This document shows, one piece after another, positions 1-10,800 of a DNA stretch of 64,000 bases. Source of the DNA: Aptenodytes patagonicus. Its lineage: Eukaryota; Chordata; Aves; Sphenisciformes; Spheniscidae. The notes under the pieces were generated by a model. It was not told where the DNA came from and did not search any database. It saw only the letters and a list, made by a program, of their open reading frames with translations. The position numbers and the translations under genes are program-made. Each line of letters starts with the position of its first letter. The stretch's first letter is position 1. The DNA lies in NCBI RefSeq assembly GCF_965638725.1, contig NC_134949.1, forward strand, positions 15,126,951 to 15,190,950, written 5' to 3'.

Positions 1-1413
1 GAGCTGGCGGAGGTGCTCGCCAAGCCACTCTCCATCATTTATCAGCAGTCCTGGTTAACGGGGGAGGTCCCGGAAGACTGGAGGCTTGCCAATGTGACGC
101 CCATCCACAAGAAGGGCCGGAAGGAGGATCCGGGGAACTACAGGCCTGTCAGCCTGACCTCGGTGCCGGGGAAGATTATGGAGCGGCTCATCTTGAGGGC
201 GCTCACAAGGCATGAGCGGGACAACCAGGGGATCCGGCCTAGCCAGCACGGATTCATGAAAGGCAGGTCCTGCTTGACCAACCTGATCTCCTTCTATGAC
301 CAGGTGACCCGCCTAGTGGATGAGGGAAAGGCTGTGGATGTGGTCTACCTGGACTTCAGCAAGGCCTTTGACACTGTCTCCCACAGCATTCTCCTCGAGA
401 AGCTGGCGGCTCACGGCTTAGACAGGTGGACTCTGCGCTGGGTCAAAAACTGGCTGGATGGCCGGGCCCAGAGAGTTGTGGTGAATGGAGTTCAATCCAG
501 TTGGCGGCCGGTCACGAGCGGTGTTCCCCAGGGCTCAGTACTGGGGCCGGTCTTGTTCAATATCTTTATCGATGATCTGGATGAGGGGATGGAGTGCACC
601 CTCAGTAAGTTTGCAGACGACACCAAGTTGGGTGGGAGTGTTGATCTGCTCGAGGGTAGGAAGGCTCTGCAGAGGGACCTGGACAGGCTGGATCGATGGG
701 CCCAGGCCAACTGTATGAGGTTCAACAAGGACAAGTGCCGGGTCCTGCACTTCGGCCACAACAACCCCATGCAGCGCTACAGGCTTGGGGAAGAGTGGCT
801 GGAAAGCTGCCCAGCAGAGAAGGACCTGGGGGTGTTGGTCGACAGCCGGCTGAACATGAGCCGGCAGTGTGCCCAGGCGGCCAAGAAGGCCAATGGCATC
901 CTGGCCTGTATCAGAACTAGTGTGGCCAGTAGGAGTAGGGAAGTGATCGTGCCCCTGTACTCGGCCCTGGTGAGGCCGCACCTCGAATACTGTGTTCAGT
1001 TTTGGGCCCCTCACTACAAGAAGGACGTTGAGGTGCTGGAGCGTGTCCAGAGAAGGGCAACGAGGCTGGTGAGGGGTCTGGAGAACAAGTCTTACGAGGA
1101 GCGGCTGAGGGAACTGGGGTTGTTTAGCCTGGAGAAAAGGAGGCTGAGGGGAGACCTCATCGCTCTCTACAACTCCCTGAAAGGAGGTTGTAGCGAGGTG
1201 GGTGTTGGTCTTTTCTCCGAAGTAACAAGCGATAGGACAAGAGGAAATGGCCTCAAGTTGCGGCAGGGGAGGTTTAGATTGGATGTAAGGAAAAATTTCT
1301 TTACTGAAAGAGTGGTGAAACATTGGAACAGGCTGCCCAGGGAAGTGGTTGAGTCCCCATCCCTGGAAGTATTTAAAAGACGTGTAGATGAGGCGCTTAG
1401 GGACATGGTTTAG
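1..1413 (+). CDS. CR1 ORF2 protein, reverse transcriptase part (partial)
   Basis: C-terminal half of the CR1 endonuclease/reverse-transcriptase polyprotein. The frame is open from base 1, so it continues upstream; the GTG at 13 is not a real start. Counting residues from base 13, the first catalytic Asp lies in LDFSKAFD (113-120), the finger/palm motif [13 protein letters not shown] is at about 170-182, and the catalytic FADD box (200-203, bases 610-621) keeps both Asp. The thumb and C-terminal domain run to residue 466, including KDLGVLVD and the conserved region around [17 protein letters not shown]. No stop or frameshift breaks the roughly 470 codons. The upstream endonuclease domain and ORF1 are not in the window, so completeness and activity are unknown. 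Antisense open frames over the same bases are shadows. Confidence 0.93.
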   Translation, partial: ELAEVLAKPLSIIYQQSWLTGEVPEDWRLANVTPIHKKGRKEDPGNYRPVSLTSVPGKIMERLILRALTRHERDNQGIRPSQHGFMKGRSCLTNLISFYDQVTRLVDEGKAVDVVYLDFSKAFDTVSHSILLEKLAAHGLDRWTLRWVKNWLDGRAQRVVVNGVQSSWRPVTSGVPQGSVLGPVLFNIFIDDLDEGMECTLSKFADDTKLGGSVDLLEGRKALQRDLDRLDRWAQANCMRFNKDKCRVLHFGHNNPMQRYRLGEEWLESCPAEKDLGVLVDSRLNMSRQCAQAAKKANGILACIRTSVASRSREVIVPLYSALVRPHLEYCVQFWAPHYKKDVEVLERVQRRATRLVRGLENKSYEERLRELGLFSLEKRRLRGDLIALYNSLKGGCSEVGVGLFSEVTSDRTRGNGLKLRQGRFRLDVRKNFFTERVVKHWNRLPREVVESPSLEVFKRRVDEALRDMV

Positions 1414-1479
1414 TGGGCATGGTGGTGTTGGGTTGACGGTTGGACTCGATGATCTTAGAGGTCTCTTCCAACCTCAATG

Positions 1480-1507
1480 ATTCTATGATTCTATGATTCT
1501 ATGATTC
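1480..1507 (+). repeat. CR1 3' terminal 8-bp repeat tail
   Basis: Three complete ATTCTATG units (1480-1487, 1488-1495, 1496-1503) followed by a partial ATTC. This short microsatellite replaces the poly-A tail in avian CR1. It fixes both the orientation and the 3' boundary of the young element. Confidence 0.95.
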
Positions 1508-4460
1508 CTCAGAGGATGGAGACTCCACAACTTCTCAGGACAATCTGTTCTAATGCTTGACTGTCCTCATGGTGAAAATGTTTTTCTCAATATCCAGTCT
1601 GATACAACCTCTCTTGTTTCAATTTATGCCTGTTACCTTTTGCTCTTCTGCCATGGATCACTTAGAGCCTTCTCTTCTCCAGGCTACAGAAGCCCAGCCT
1701 CTCCTCATGGGGCACGTGCTGCAGCCAGCAGCACTTTTTCCAGTTGATCAACATCTCTCTTGTATTGGAGACCCCCAAACTGGATGTGTTATTTCAGTTG
1801 TGGTCTAATGAATGCCAAGTGAGATAATCACTTTGCTCAATCTACTTGCGCTGCTCCTGTTAATACACCCCGGGAGGCTGTCTGCCTTTGCTGCCGGGGC
1901 ACACTGCTGGCTTATGTTCAGCTTGCTGTCTGCCAAGACCTCCAGGTCTTGTTCAGCAAAGCTGCTCTCCAGCCAAACAGTGCCCAACCTGTACAGTTGC
2001 AGGGGGTTCTCCTGTTGCAGGTGCAGGACTTTGCATGTGTCCTTGTGGATTTTCAGAAGGTTCTTGCTGATCCATTCTTCTAAGCTGCCTAGGTCCCTCT
2101 GAATGGTTGCTATGCCTTTGAGCATACTGTCTGGTTCTCCCTCCTGGCCTGTCAATTTGGTGTCATCTGCAAACTCTGTGACAGTGCCTCCTTCAGGTGA
2201 CTGGTAAAGTTAATGAACAGGGTAGGCCCAATGATAGACTCCTGCAGTACTCCACTTGTTACTTGCCTCCAGGTATAGTACTACCCATTAACCATTAAGC
2301 CAAACCATCCCACCAGTTTTTTCCCTCTAGTTGTCCATCTAACCAGATTGTAACATCCCAACTTGGATACAAGATTATTGTGAGACAACATGTCAAAAAC
2401 CTTGCTAAACTCAAAGTGAGGGACATCCACTTCTCTCGCCTCACTGCAAATCTAGTCATTTTATCATAGAAGGCAATCAGACATGATTTTCCCTTTGCAA
2501 AAACCATACTGACTGTTCCCAGTCACCATCTTCTCCTTCATGTGCCCAGAACTGTGCTCCAAGAGGCCTCTCTCCATGACTTCTCAAGGGATTGTAGTGA
2601 GGCTGACCATGCCCTTTTTGAAGATGGGTGTAACATTTGCCTTTCTCCTCTCATTGGGGACTTTCCCCAACCTTTCAAAAATTACAGTGGCCTCACTACA
2701 ATATTGGCCAGTTCTCTCAGTGCTATTGGGTGCAGCCTGTCTGGTCCCATGAACTTGGATGGATTGAATTCTAGCAAATCATCCCTGACTTGATTGCTCG
2801 TAGTTCTCCTCCTTGAACCCTGCTTTTCAGCCCAGATGCCCAAGAGACCTTGTAAGTGAAGGCTGAGGCAAAGAAGGCACTATGTACCTCAGCTTTTTCT
2901 GTGTCCACTGTCACTAAATAGCCTACCCCATTCAGCAATGGTCACATATTTTCTTTGTTCAGTCTTCTACTACTAATGTAGTGGTAGAAGCTCTTCTTGT
3001 TATCCTTCACATCTTTGTAAGTTTCAACTCTACTTGAACTTGGCTTTCCTAACCCCATCCCTGTGTGCCTGCACCATCTTTCTACATTCCTCATTTGTTG
3101 CCCATCCCTGCTCCCACCTCCTGTATGCTGTTTGATTGCGCTGGGGCTCAGTCATGAGTTCCCTATTTACACTATCCAGTCTCCTGATAAGTCTACTTGA
3201 CATCCTGCATATTGCACTTGTGCTTGGAGGATGCTGTACTTAAGGCATTGACAGCTTTCCTGAGCTACTTTACACTTCAGAGCTGTTTCACATGGGATTC
3301 TACCTGTCAGTTGCCTGAAAAAGCCAAAGTTTGCTCTCTTAAAGTCCAGGGTCTGTACTGTCCTACTTACCTTCCTTACTCCCCTCAGGATCTCGAACGC
3401 CGCAGCCAAGGCTGCCACTGATAATCACATCCACAACTAATTCTTCCTTCTTTGTGAATATCAGATCCAGCTGTATGTCACCCTTGTTTGGCCCATTCAG
3501 TTCCTGTGTAAAGAATTTATCCCTGGCATCCTCCAACATTCTCCTGTATTGCTTACATCCCACTGTGTGGCACTTCCAGCAGATGTCAGAGAGGCTGAAC
3601 CCCCCTGAAAGTACTAAGTCTGTGATCCGGAGACTTCCATGTTAGAGGAAGACTTCATCCACTTTCTTACCTTGATCGGGTGGTCTGTTACAAAGTCCCA
3701 CCACAATATGATCTTTATTGGCCTGCCTTCTGATCCTGACCCACAAGCTCTCAACCAGCATGTCATCTGTCCCATAGGAGAGCTCCATACATCCAAGATG
3801 CCTCTACACATAGAGGACAACTCTCTTGTCCTCTTCCCTCCTGTCATTCCTGAAGAGCTTCTATGTATCCCTCACATTACTGCTGTCACGCAAGCTGTCC
3901 CACCACATCTCAGTTGTTCCAGTGATGTTGCAGTTCTGCATGTAGTGCTCTAGGTCTTCATGCTTGTTTTTCAGGCTGTGGACATACATTTGAGATGGGT
4001 GTCCTTTTGCCCTATCTTATCATTGCTGACATCTCTTTTGTTCCCACCCACTTGCAACATTTGCTTTCCACTACCGTCTGTTTCCTCACCTAACTGTGGG
4101 TCATAACCTTCATTTCCCAATCTTTCTGGTTTAAAGCCCTTCTTACCAGGATGGCCAGCCTTTTGACAAAGATGCTCTTGCCCTACTTCATTAGGTGTAT
4201 CCTGTCACTCCCCAGCAGTCTTCAATCCTCAGATAACATCCTGTCTTTGTAAAAGCCAAATCCCCACTTGACTGCCAATAAGGGTTGGTTAAAGTGTTCA
4301 GAAACATACTGGACCAGACCACTTCTTGGTCTGGATGGGTCACAGCATAGTATACTGCAGGTGAACAGCAAGTGTGGGAAGCACTTTGTCTCTGTACTCA
4401 AAGGCATCATCCACTTTTCTAGAGGACTACCTGAATCAGCAAGAGGTGCTCAGTTCACTC
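1508..4460 (-). mobile_element. CR1: CR1 LINE, old nearly full-length copy
   Basis: An old CR1 on the minus strand, about 2.9 kb. Read on the minus strand from about 4010 to 1508 it gives, in proper CR1 order, endonuclease, linker, reverse transcriptase and 3' UTR. The stretch at about 4010-4460 still looks like CR1 sequence upstream of ORF2, but I place that boundary only roughly. On the left, the terminal 100 or so bases of the 3' UTR and the 8-bp tail are missing exactly where the younger CR1 ends. This fits the young element having inserted into this one, with the missing piece lying beyond the window. Many substitutions, stops and frameshifts show great age. Confidence 0.88.
1700..4010 (-). 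pseudogene. Fossil CR1 ORF2 (endonuclease + reverse transcriptase)
   Basis: Decayed ORF2, recognisable piece by piece in several frames. At 3860-3925 the translation resembles the endonuclease motif GITETWWDS (seen as TTEMWWDSLRDSS). At 3614-3847 comes the endonuclease C-terminus, equivalent to the YRPPDQEE region. The linker is at 3167-3563, with LDLIFTKKEELV and GSLGC. The piece VRPL/LRELA at the start of the RT domain is near 2700-2760. At 2295-2507 lie FAKGKSCL and the NWLDG-like end. FADDTKL survives at about 2159-2175, but in a frame offset from its neighbours. At 1805-2155 is the thumb region (ESSFAEQDLEVLADSKLNISQQCA). Several internal stops make it non-functional. Confidence 0.85.
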
Positions 4461-7400
4461 ACTAATTAGAGTTGGTTATAAAGTCCCAGCAGAGAAGGGC
4501 ATTTACCATGGTGTCCTTCATATACTGTGTATAAACTGACTCTTCCCTTCCCTCCCCTTGCCTGTGCTTGCTCAATTCCTCTCTCTGTGATCTGAAGCAT
4601 AGGCTGCTGCTGAGCTGAATGTGTTGAAAGAGCCTTGCCACTCAATGGCCTAATCCTCTTACAACACAGGCAACACATGAACAACAGGCATTGTAGGGAG
4701 CAGATATGAGCGATGCATTGTATTGTGTGTTTTCAGAACTCTGCAGGGATTGATACACATGTTCTCTCCACAATGTTCTCAGGTGGAGAGATGATGTGCT
4801 GCCATGACCGGTCCTACTGCCCAGGGCCTAGAGATAAATGGAGACTGGTGACCCTATCCTGTCAGGGACCCTGAATCAGAACTGGCCTGTTGACTCGCAA
4901 CTGGTCTGCAGTGGGAGCACCACTTCTACTAAGAGTGTGTCTGTTGACCGTATAGGAACTGGGTAGCAAAGCAGCCACTCCTAATGGAGTAGCACCAGCA
5001 GGCCAAAGAGAGGGAACAGGATTAATAAATACTTTAAGAACATTCAAGAGCATGCTTTGTGAGCCTCCAGCCCCAGAGTTTCCTTTTTCTGTGGAGGAAT
5101 CATCAGAGCCGATAAGTTTTCTGCCATTAGAAGAACACTTTCCTCAGACTTCTGCTCCAGAGGCCCCAGTGTCACTTTTTGTCCTGGAGAAGTCACTTAT
5201 TCCATAGTGACCCCATTGCAACTTCTAGATCCTATGCCACTAAAGACGTGCAACAATGTGCAGCAGATGGATGAGGTTTGTGGTATGCATTAGAGGTGTC
5301 CACACCATTTGGGTGCAAGGGGCATGGAAGGCCTCTTGAGCCACTGTGCAGTGGAGACATGCCCAATCTGGATAGTGTTCCAGACCAAAATAACAATCAT
5401 CTCCCACTAACTGCCAGTGAAACATAGCAATTTGACAGCAGCAGTTTGGGCCTAGTAGTTCGCTCCAGAACATGTAGTAAACGCATTCTGCCGACATACC
5501 CAGAGAGGAATGTATGTTTAGCTGAACATTTGTTTTCTGTAACACTGACATTGCCTGAAACCTACTTTGAACTACAGATAACTCTGTAGTGGGGAAATTA
5601 GGCAACAAGCAAAATCTGAGCCAGATCTTTTGCAGCACATGCCTTATAACAGGAGTACAATCAATCTATACATGGTACTTGTACTCATCAGGTACTAAGC
5701 AGAGATGTATCTACATAAGGTTGGATACTCAGTCTCTTGAAGAAAATTATGCTTTGTTGGGGATGATGGAGATAAGGACTCCACCTACACTAGTGTTAAG
5801 TGTTCTTTTATAACAGGACATTGCTCATATGCAGCCTTGAAAATGCTTCTCTTCCTCTGTGAATGCAAAGTTTCAAATCCCTTGAAGCCATGGTATGACA
5901 GCCTCATCAGCTAGCAGGCCACAGCTCACAGCTTCTTAACTCAACTGACTCCGGAAAAATGCAATCTCAGACTAATTAAATAGACAGCTGCAGCCTTTCA
6001 CAAGTTGCAGTAGCATATTGCCCTTTGCTGTTTCCAAGGCTTTCAGGAGGAATATAGTAACTCATATGGACTTTAGCGTAGCCCATATGCATACACTGAA
6101 ATTAAACAGCCCTTCAGTTTCCAGGTTTTTACATATATAATCATGTGCAATGAAAATGTGATTGGGGACTTCAAAGCCAAAAGAAAGTTTAAGGAAAAAA
6201 AAAAAGAAAGGGAGTGCAGAAGGAATGAGGAAGACAGCCTGTATATCAAATTACTTATCAACATTTGCACAGGAATTCTGAATCAGGTTAGTCTTTATAC
6301 AACTCCCCCCAAAATACTTGGATTTATTTATTATGCACTGAAGTACCTGCCAGCCGAGAATGTGTTGTCAGAGATCACCTCAAGGAATCTCCATTCTCTT
6401 GGCCTTGGGAGAATATATGCAAAACTCCGTTGTTGAATGGCTGAATGCTGCTTTCATTTGGTGTCTGAGAAGAACAGTTAAAGGTTGAGCATCTTTAAAG
6501 GAATTTGAGAAAACAGGCATTCATCAGTTGGCAGACTGTATCTCAATTTACTATATCTCACAGATGAAAGACACACATGGAGTGACAGTAATTACCATGG
6601 GGTAAACATCAATAATTTGTGAATCCCTCTGAGAAATCTTTGTATGTATGACTGTAGAAGTTTGCAACTGTCTGGAGTAGTGAGATCCATATACAAAATA
6701 AATATATATTTTTATATATTTTTAAATACAGATTTTTAATTTTTTAAAATAAATATATATTTATTCACCTATCTATTCCCGAGATAAATAATACATAGGA
6801 ATTCAATGGAGGTACTATTGCCATAATAGTAAAAAAATGCAGTATGTGGCAGGTTAACTGACCTATGTATATTATTTCTGCCTGATGAGGGGGCAGAACT
6901 TGTACTAATGGTGACATTTTTACAGTCTGCAACATCTAATATTACAGTATAATGTATCTATGACTCAGACCCTCTTGCACACTACCTAACTTAGGTTTTA
7001 TGTGAAATGTTTGCCAATGTTTTACTTTCACATTGGTATTTGTTCTTTTACTCAGGGGTGTATCACTTAGGCATCCTGTGCCTGTGATTAAGGGGATTTT
7101 TAGCCACCGCATCTGCTGACAGCAGAATTGACTGCCTTGGCAATTGTGTAATAGTACAATTTTATTTCACTTTTGATTTAGTCGAAGTAGGATTAGGGAT
7201 CAGCATTGAAATTATGTGCCTGGCCACTGCAAACAGCATTCCATGAGAAGCTGCCATGGCTTTCATTTAAAAGCATATTCTGAAAAGAATCTTTAGATTT
7301 CACAGTGCACTCATTATGGACAGCAATAGCTGAGGGTATTTGAGGACTTTGTAACTGCTACCAGAGTTGACATTGTTCTTTACAAATTTAGATAAGTACA

Positions 7401-7831
7401 AATAAAGCTGTCAGAAATTATTTAGATCAATGAAGTGATTGAATTACAGCAATCATTGTACCTTCAGATATAGCAGCATTGGTGTGAAAAACAATCAAGC
7501 GTGAAAACGTCAAGTCAGCCAGCAGAAGCGAGAAGGATGGAGTCCACCCAAATGCACCAGATCTGCAGGCTGCCCCCACACACTTAAACCTCTCTTAATC
7601 CTTTCCCAAAATGGGCACAGCTGGAGCAGGCCTGTACAGCTCTTACATGATATGAGGAGACTGTTTTCTCAGCTCATAGTGTAAGTACGCAGAGGAATTG
7701 TTTGAGACACTTTATGTAAGCCTCAGTGGTCCCAGATCTCTATTTAAAGCGTACAGAGGGCGGTAGCTACATGCAGTCTGACTGTGGGGAGGGCTTTGAC
7801 TTCCATTCTGCCATCTCAGCAGATTCCCTGT
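4461..7831. other. Unique non-coding stretch
   Basis: No gene or classified repeat recognised. Open frames here (longest 132 aa, minus strand at 5240-5638) show no domain. The notable feature is an AT-rich patch at 6690-6765 (listed separately). Composition is typical of avian intergenic or intronic DNA. Confidence 0.6.
6695..6762. repeat. AT-rich patch with a 17-bp direct repeat
   Basis: The 17-mer AAAATAAATATATATTT occurs exactly twice (6695-6711 and 6746-6762). Each copy contains the perfect palindrome AAATATATATTT. The intervening DNA is nearly all A/T. Such patches are flexible, can melt or extrude, and resemble matrix-attachment DNA, but no function is shown. Confidence 0.7.
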
Positions 7832-7862
7832 TACACGCACACGCACACGCACGCACGCACAC
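7832..7862. repeat. (CA)n/(CACG)n microsatellite
   Basis: Thirty-one bases of alternating pyrimidine-purine built from ACAC and GCAC units. It is the kind of sequence that can adopt Z-DNA. No gene context. Confidence 0.9.
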
Positions 7863-10800
7863 GGCAATTACAGGACTGAAACTCATCCTAAAGTAGGAAC
7901 GCTACTCGGCAGACATCAGGCTGTCACCTTTCCTCTTTTGCAATGCTTTCTGAGAGATGGACAGACAGCCACTTTTCAGACTCTCTTCATTTGGCAGTAT
8001 AAACAAAAAACTCAGCTCTGATAATCTTTGGCTCTACTTCTAAGATGGTTACTACAGTTTCTAACTGAAGTGAGCCAACTGCTGATAGGCAGGGTTAACC
8101 CTCATGTTCATGCTTTTGGGATATACTGAGCTGCTGAGCTGTGCATCTTTCAAAGGGAGTGCTATAAAGGTATTTTAATAACCATTTTTCATGCAGCCCA
8201 ATGTTGCATAGACACTCAATGACAGTGTTTGTTTAAAATAAAAACTATTTTTTTAATCTTATCATATCTCACATAGGGAATCATATCTCTCAGAATGGTT
8301 GCTTGCTGTCCTGTGTCAACAGGAGCCCCCACTGCAACGGTCATACAAGTTCTCGGTTGCAATCCGTCCCTGTTACCATACCTGCTGCAATGGGCAGATG
8401 TTGCAGGCTGTATGTAGCATCAGTTTGCAGTGGTGACCTGCCTGGTGAGCCCATGACCCGCCATCTGCTGAAAATGGTTCCAGCCTGCCCTGAAGTAAGT
8501 GAAAACCATACAGTGAAAAAACACACCCATGTGCGACGCATGCCAGAGCTGGGACGCTGAGGAAGAGAGCAGCAGAGGCCATGACGTGCAGCGCAGCGGA
8601 AACCATTACACAAAGGGTGTCAGGAATCACGAAGTGCAGCCCGGCAGAAAGTTACATGCAGGGCGGCAGAAAGCCGCCACATGTACCGCTTCTACTTCCT
8701 ACACTGCCCATCCCGTTGCCAGAGGAGTATTGACAGACTGGTTGTAACTGTGGCAAAAATAAGGGAAGTTGAGGCTGGGAAGGAGGGAGGATGGAGTTTC
8801 ATGTAAGTGTTTGTCTAGTTGTTTGTGTTCTTCTTTCCCGCGATATCCAAATCAGGGATCAGAGGCAATAAATTAACTCAAGTAAAATTTCCCGATTCTG
8901 GACTGTTTTGTCCATGACAGCTACATACAAAACTGATTTAAATATCTTAACTGTGTACAAAAGACTGTCCTACATGAGTATTTTTGCATCTGCAGGAACA
9001 GTTTGTACTGACTGCAAATGTCTTATCTATGTACAACTTGATCCCTTCTGCAACTGCCGAAGCAGCAGAACTGCGTGAGAATCTCAGGGACGCTCCACCC
9101 AGTGGAGTTAATCAACACATACACATTTAGGCATACAAAGGAGATGAGCTACAGCAGGAGCTACCTGGGGGAATATGTATAACTGTCCAAAATTCCCATC
9201 TGGAGAGCTCCTGTGTGTCAATTACTTAATTATGGAGGTGGCGAGGAGTTCAGACCTGCCTTCAAGGCAGTCTGTTGTCTCAAACCAGCCCTACTATCTC
9301 TTCTGTGCTGATGACAAGCTGGGGTGTTCCTGGACCACCCAGGGAATTAATAACTTAAGTGTACTGGGTGTGCAGAGAAGCACAGCCCTGATACCCAGCT
9401 TTGCCACCTTTATAACTATGGGACAGACTTGAGTTTCATACTTAGAACTTAAGTCTGACAGCTCCTGCCACTCCAAGATATTTTCCTTGTCTTCAGAATT
9501 CAGAAATCTCTGTTCTTGGATGACTGGTTGAAAGAATTTATTCATTGAACACACTTCCAATTCATTCTGGATCATAAAACTTCCCAGGAAAAATTGTAAT
9601 ATTGTCCAAAGCAATCAATCAGTGTTGCACATAAGCTTTTATTTATCCAAACCTATGCCTTCGCTCTACCATTTTAAGGGAATCACTGGCCTCTGTCACA
9701 TTTGTAGCAAGACAACCTTATAATGAGTTGTAATTAGGTGTAAATTATTATGGCAACCATTACATTAACTTTAAGATTTTCTTCATCTCGATATTTGCCA
9801 TCAGTGGATTTCACTATTTGCATGTTGTCATGCACTGGAGCACAACAGGTACATTCATCAAGCAGTCAAGGCTAACAGAGAAGGTGGCCTCACAAAACCT
9901 CGAGATTACACTCTGCTGATTTCTTTTGCAAAGGTAAATGGGGGTTGCATTGTAGCTCTGTTTCTTCTGCTCTCCAGGTCCCCAGGGACACTTTGTATTT
10001 CTGAAGTGCTGTTTTCCCCCATCCCTGAGAATTGTCCAGGCCCGCCCCAGGCCTGCCACGTGGGACGCTGAGTTGCTGAGGTCCTCTGAGCTCTGCTAGA
10101 CCATAGTGTTCAGAATCAGTAGTTTTAATACAGACTTTGAGAAGGGTAGTGGATTTGTCAAGAATTGCTTCAGGGAAATGTTTCTACTAACACTACCTCA
10201 TGCAGTCTCCCTTTCCCTCCATAAGGACAAAAAAGCTGCCCAAGGGCCACATCTCCAAGAGGGTGTCCACAGGCGGTTTAGCCTATGTTTTACCAAATCA
10301 AACAGCTCTCAAACAGGTGCAGGAAGCCTAGACTGGGTGATAATGTGGCAGAGAATCTTTTGATGCAGAAAAGAGAAGCAGCCACTCCCAGCAACCCCAG
10401 CAGTAGAGCTGCAGCAGCCTCAGCAGTGCTTTGAAGGGTGTCTTCTCAGCCAGTCTGGTCAGCAGTTGCTGTAATACGACATCTAGTCTCCTCAAGTTGG
10501 GGAGGAAAAAAGAGGAAACCATATTTCTGAGAAATGGGTTTTGAAATAGTAGAGAGAAATATTTGATAACAGCCTGAGGTCAGGGCACTCTGCATCTGGG
10601 GCTTTCACTTCAGGTTTAGGTTTCTGAGGACAAAGAACTGTAACTCCCTGTGTGTGTAAGTGAATAGTGCCCAGCTGAGTGTGGCTTCACTCCCAACTGA
10701 ACACTGCTGAAATACCAATGAATAAATAATAATCATCTCCAGTTTAATAGCTGTCTGTGGGAATGGAGCGCAGCACTGTTTAGTTTCGACCAGCAATAAC

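Larger units (their letters stand above)
1..1507 (+). mobile_element. CR1: CR1 LINE, young copy, 3' part
   Basis: This is the 3' portion of a chicken-repeat-1 non-LTR retrotransposon, the dominant LINE of birds. It enters from the left edge already inside ORF2. It carries an unbroken reverse-transcriptase frame to the stop at 1411-1413, then a short 3' UTR of about 65 bases, then three complete ATTCTATG units. CR1 moves by target-primed reverse transcription, and the 3' UTR and tail are the part its enzyme recognises. The open frame and clean tail mark this copy as much younger than the other CR1s in the window. The 5' end and target site lie outside, so truncation and target duplication cannot be judged. 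It abuts an older CR1 in the opposite orientation at 1508. Confidence 0.96.

Noticed and set aside
535..1323. 262-aa open frame antisense to the CR1 reverse transcriptase
   Set aside because: It lies wholly on the opposite strand of a clearly coding LINE frame with GC-rich codons; it is a shadow without any domain of its own.
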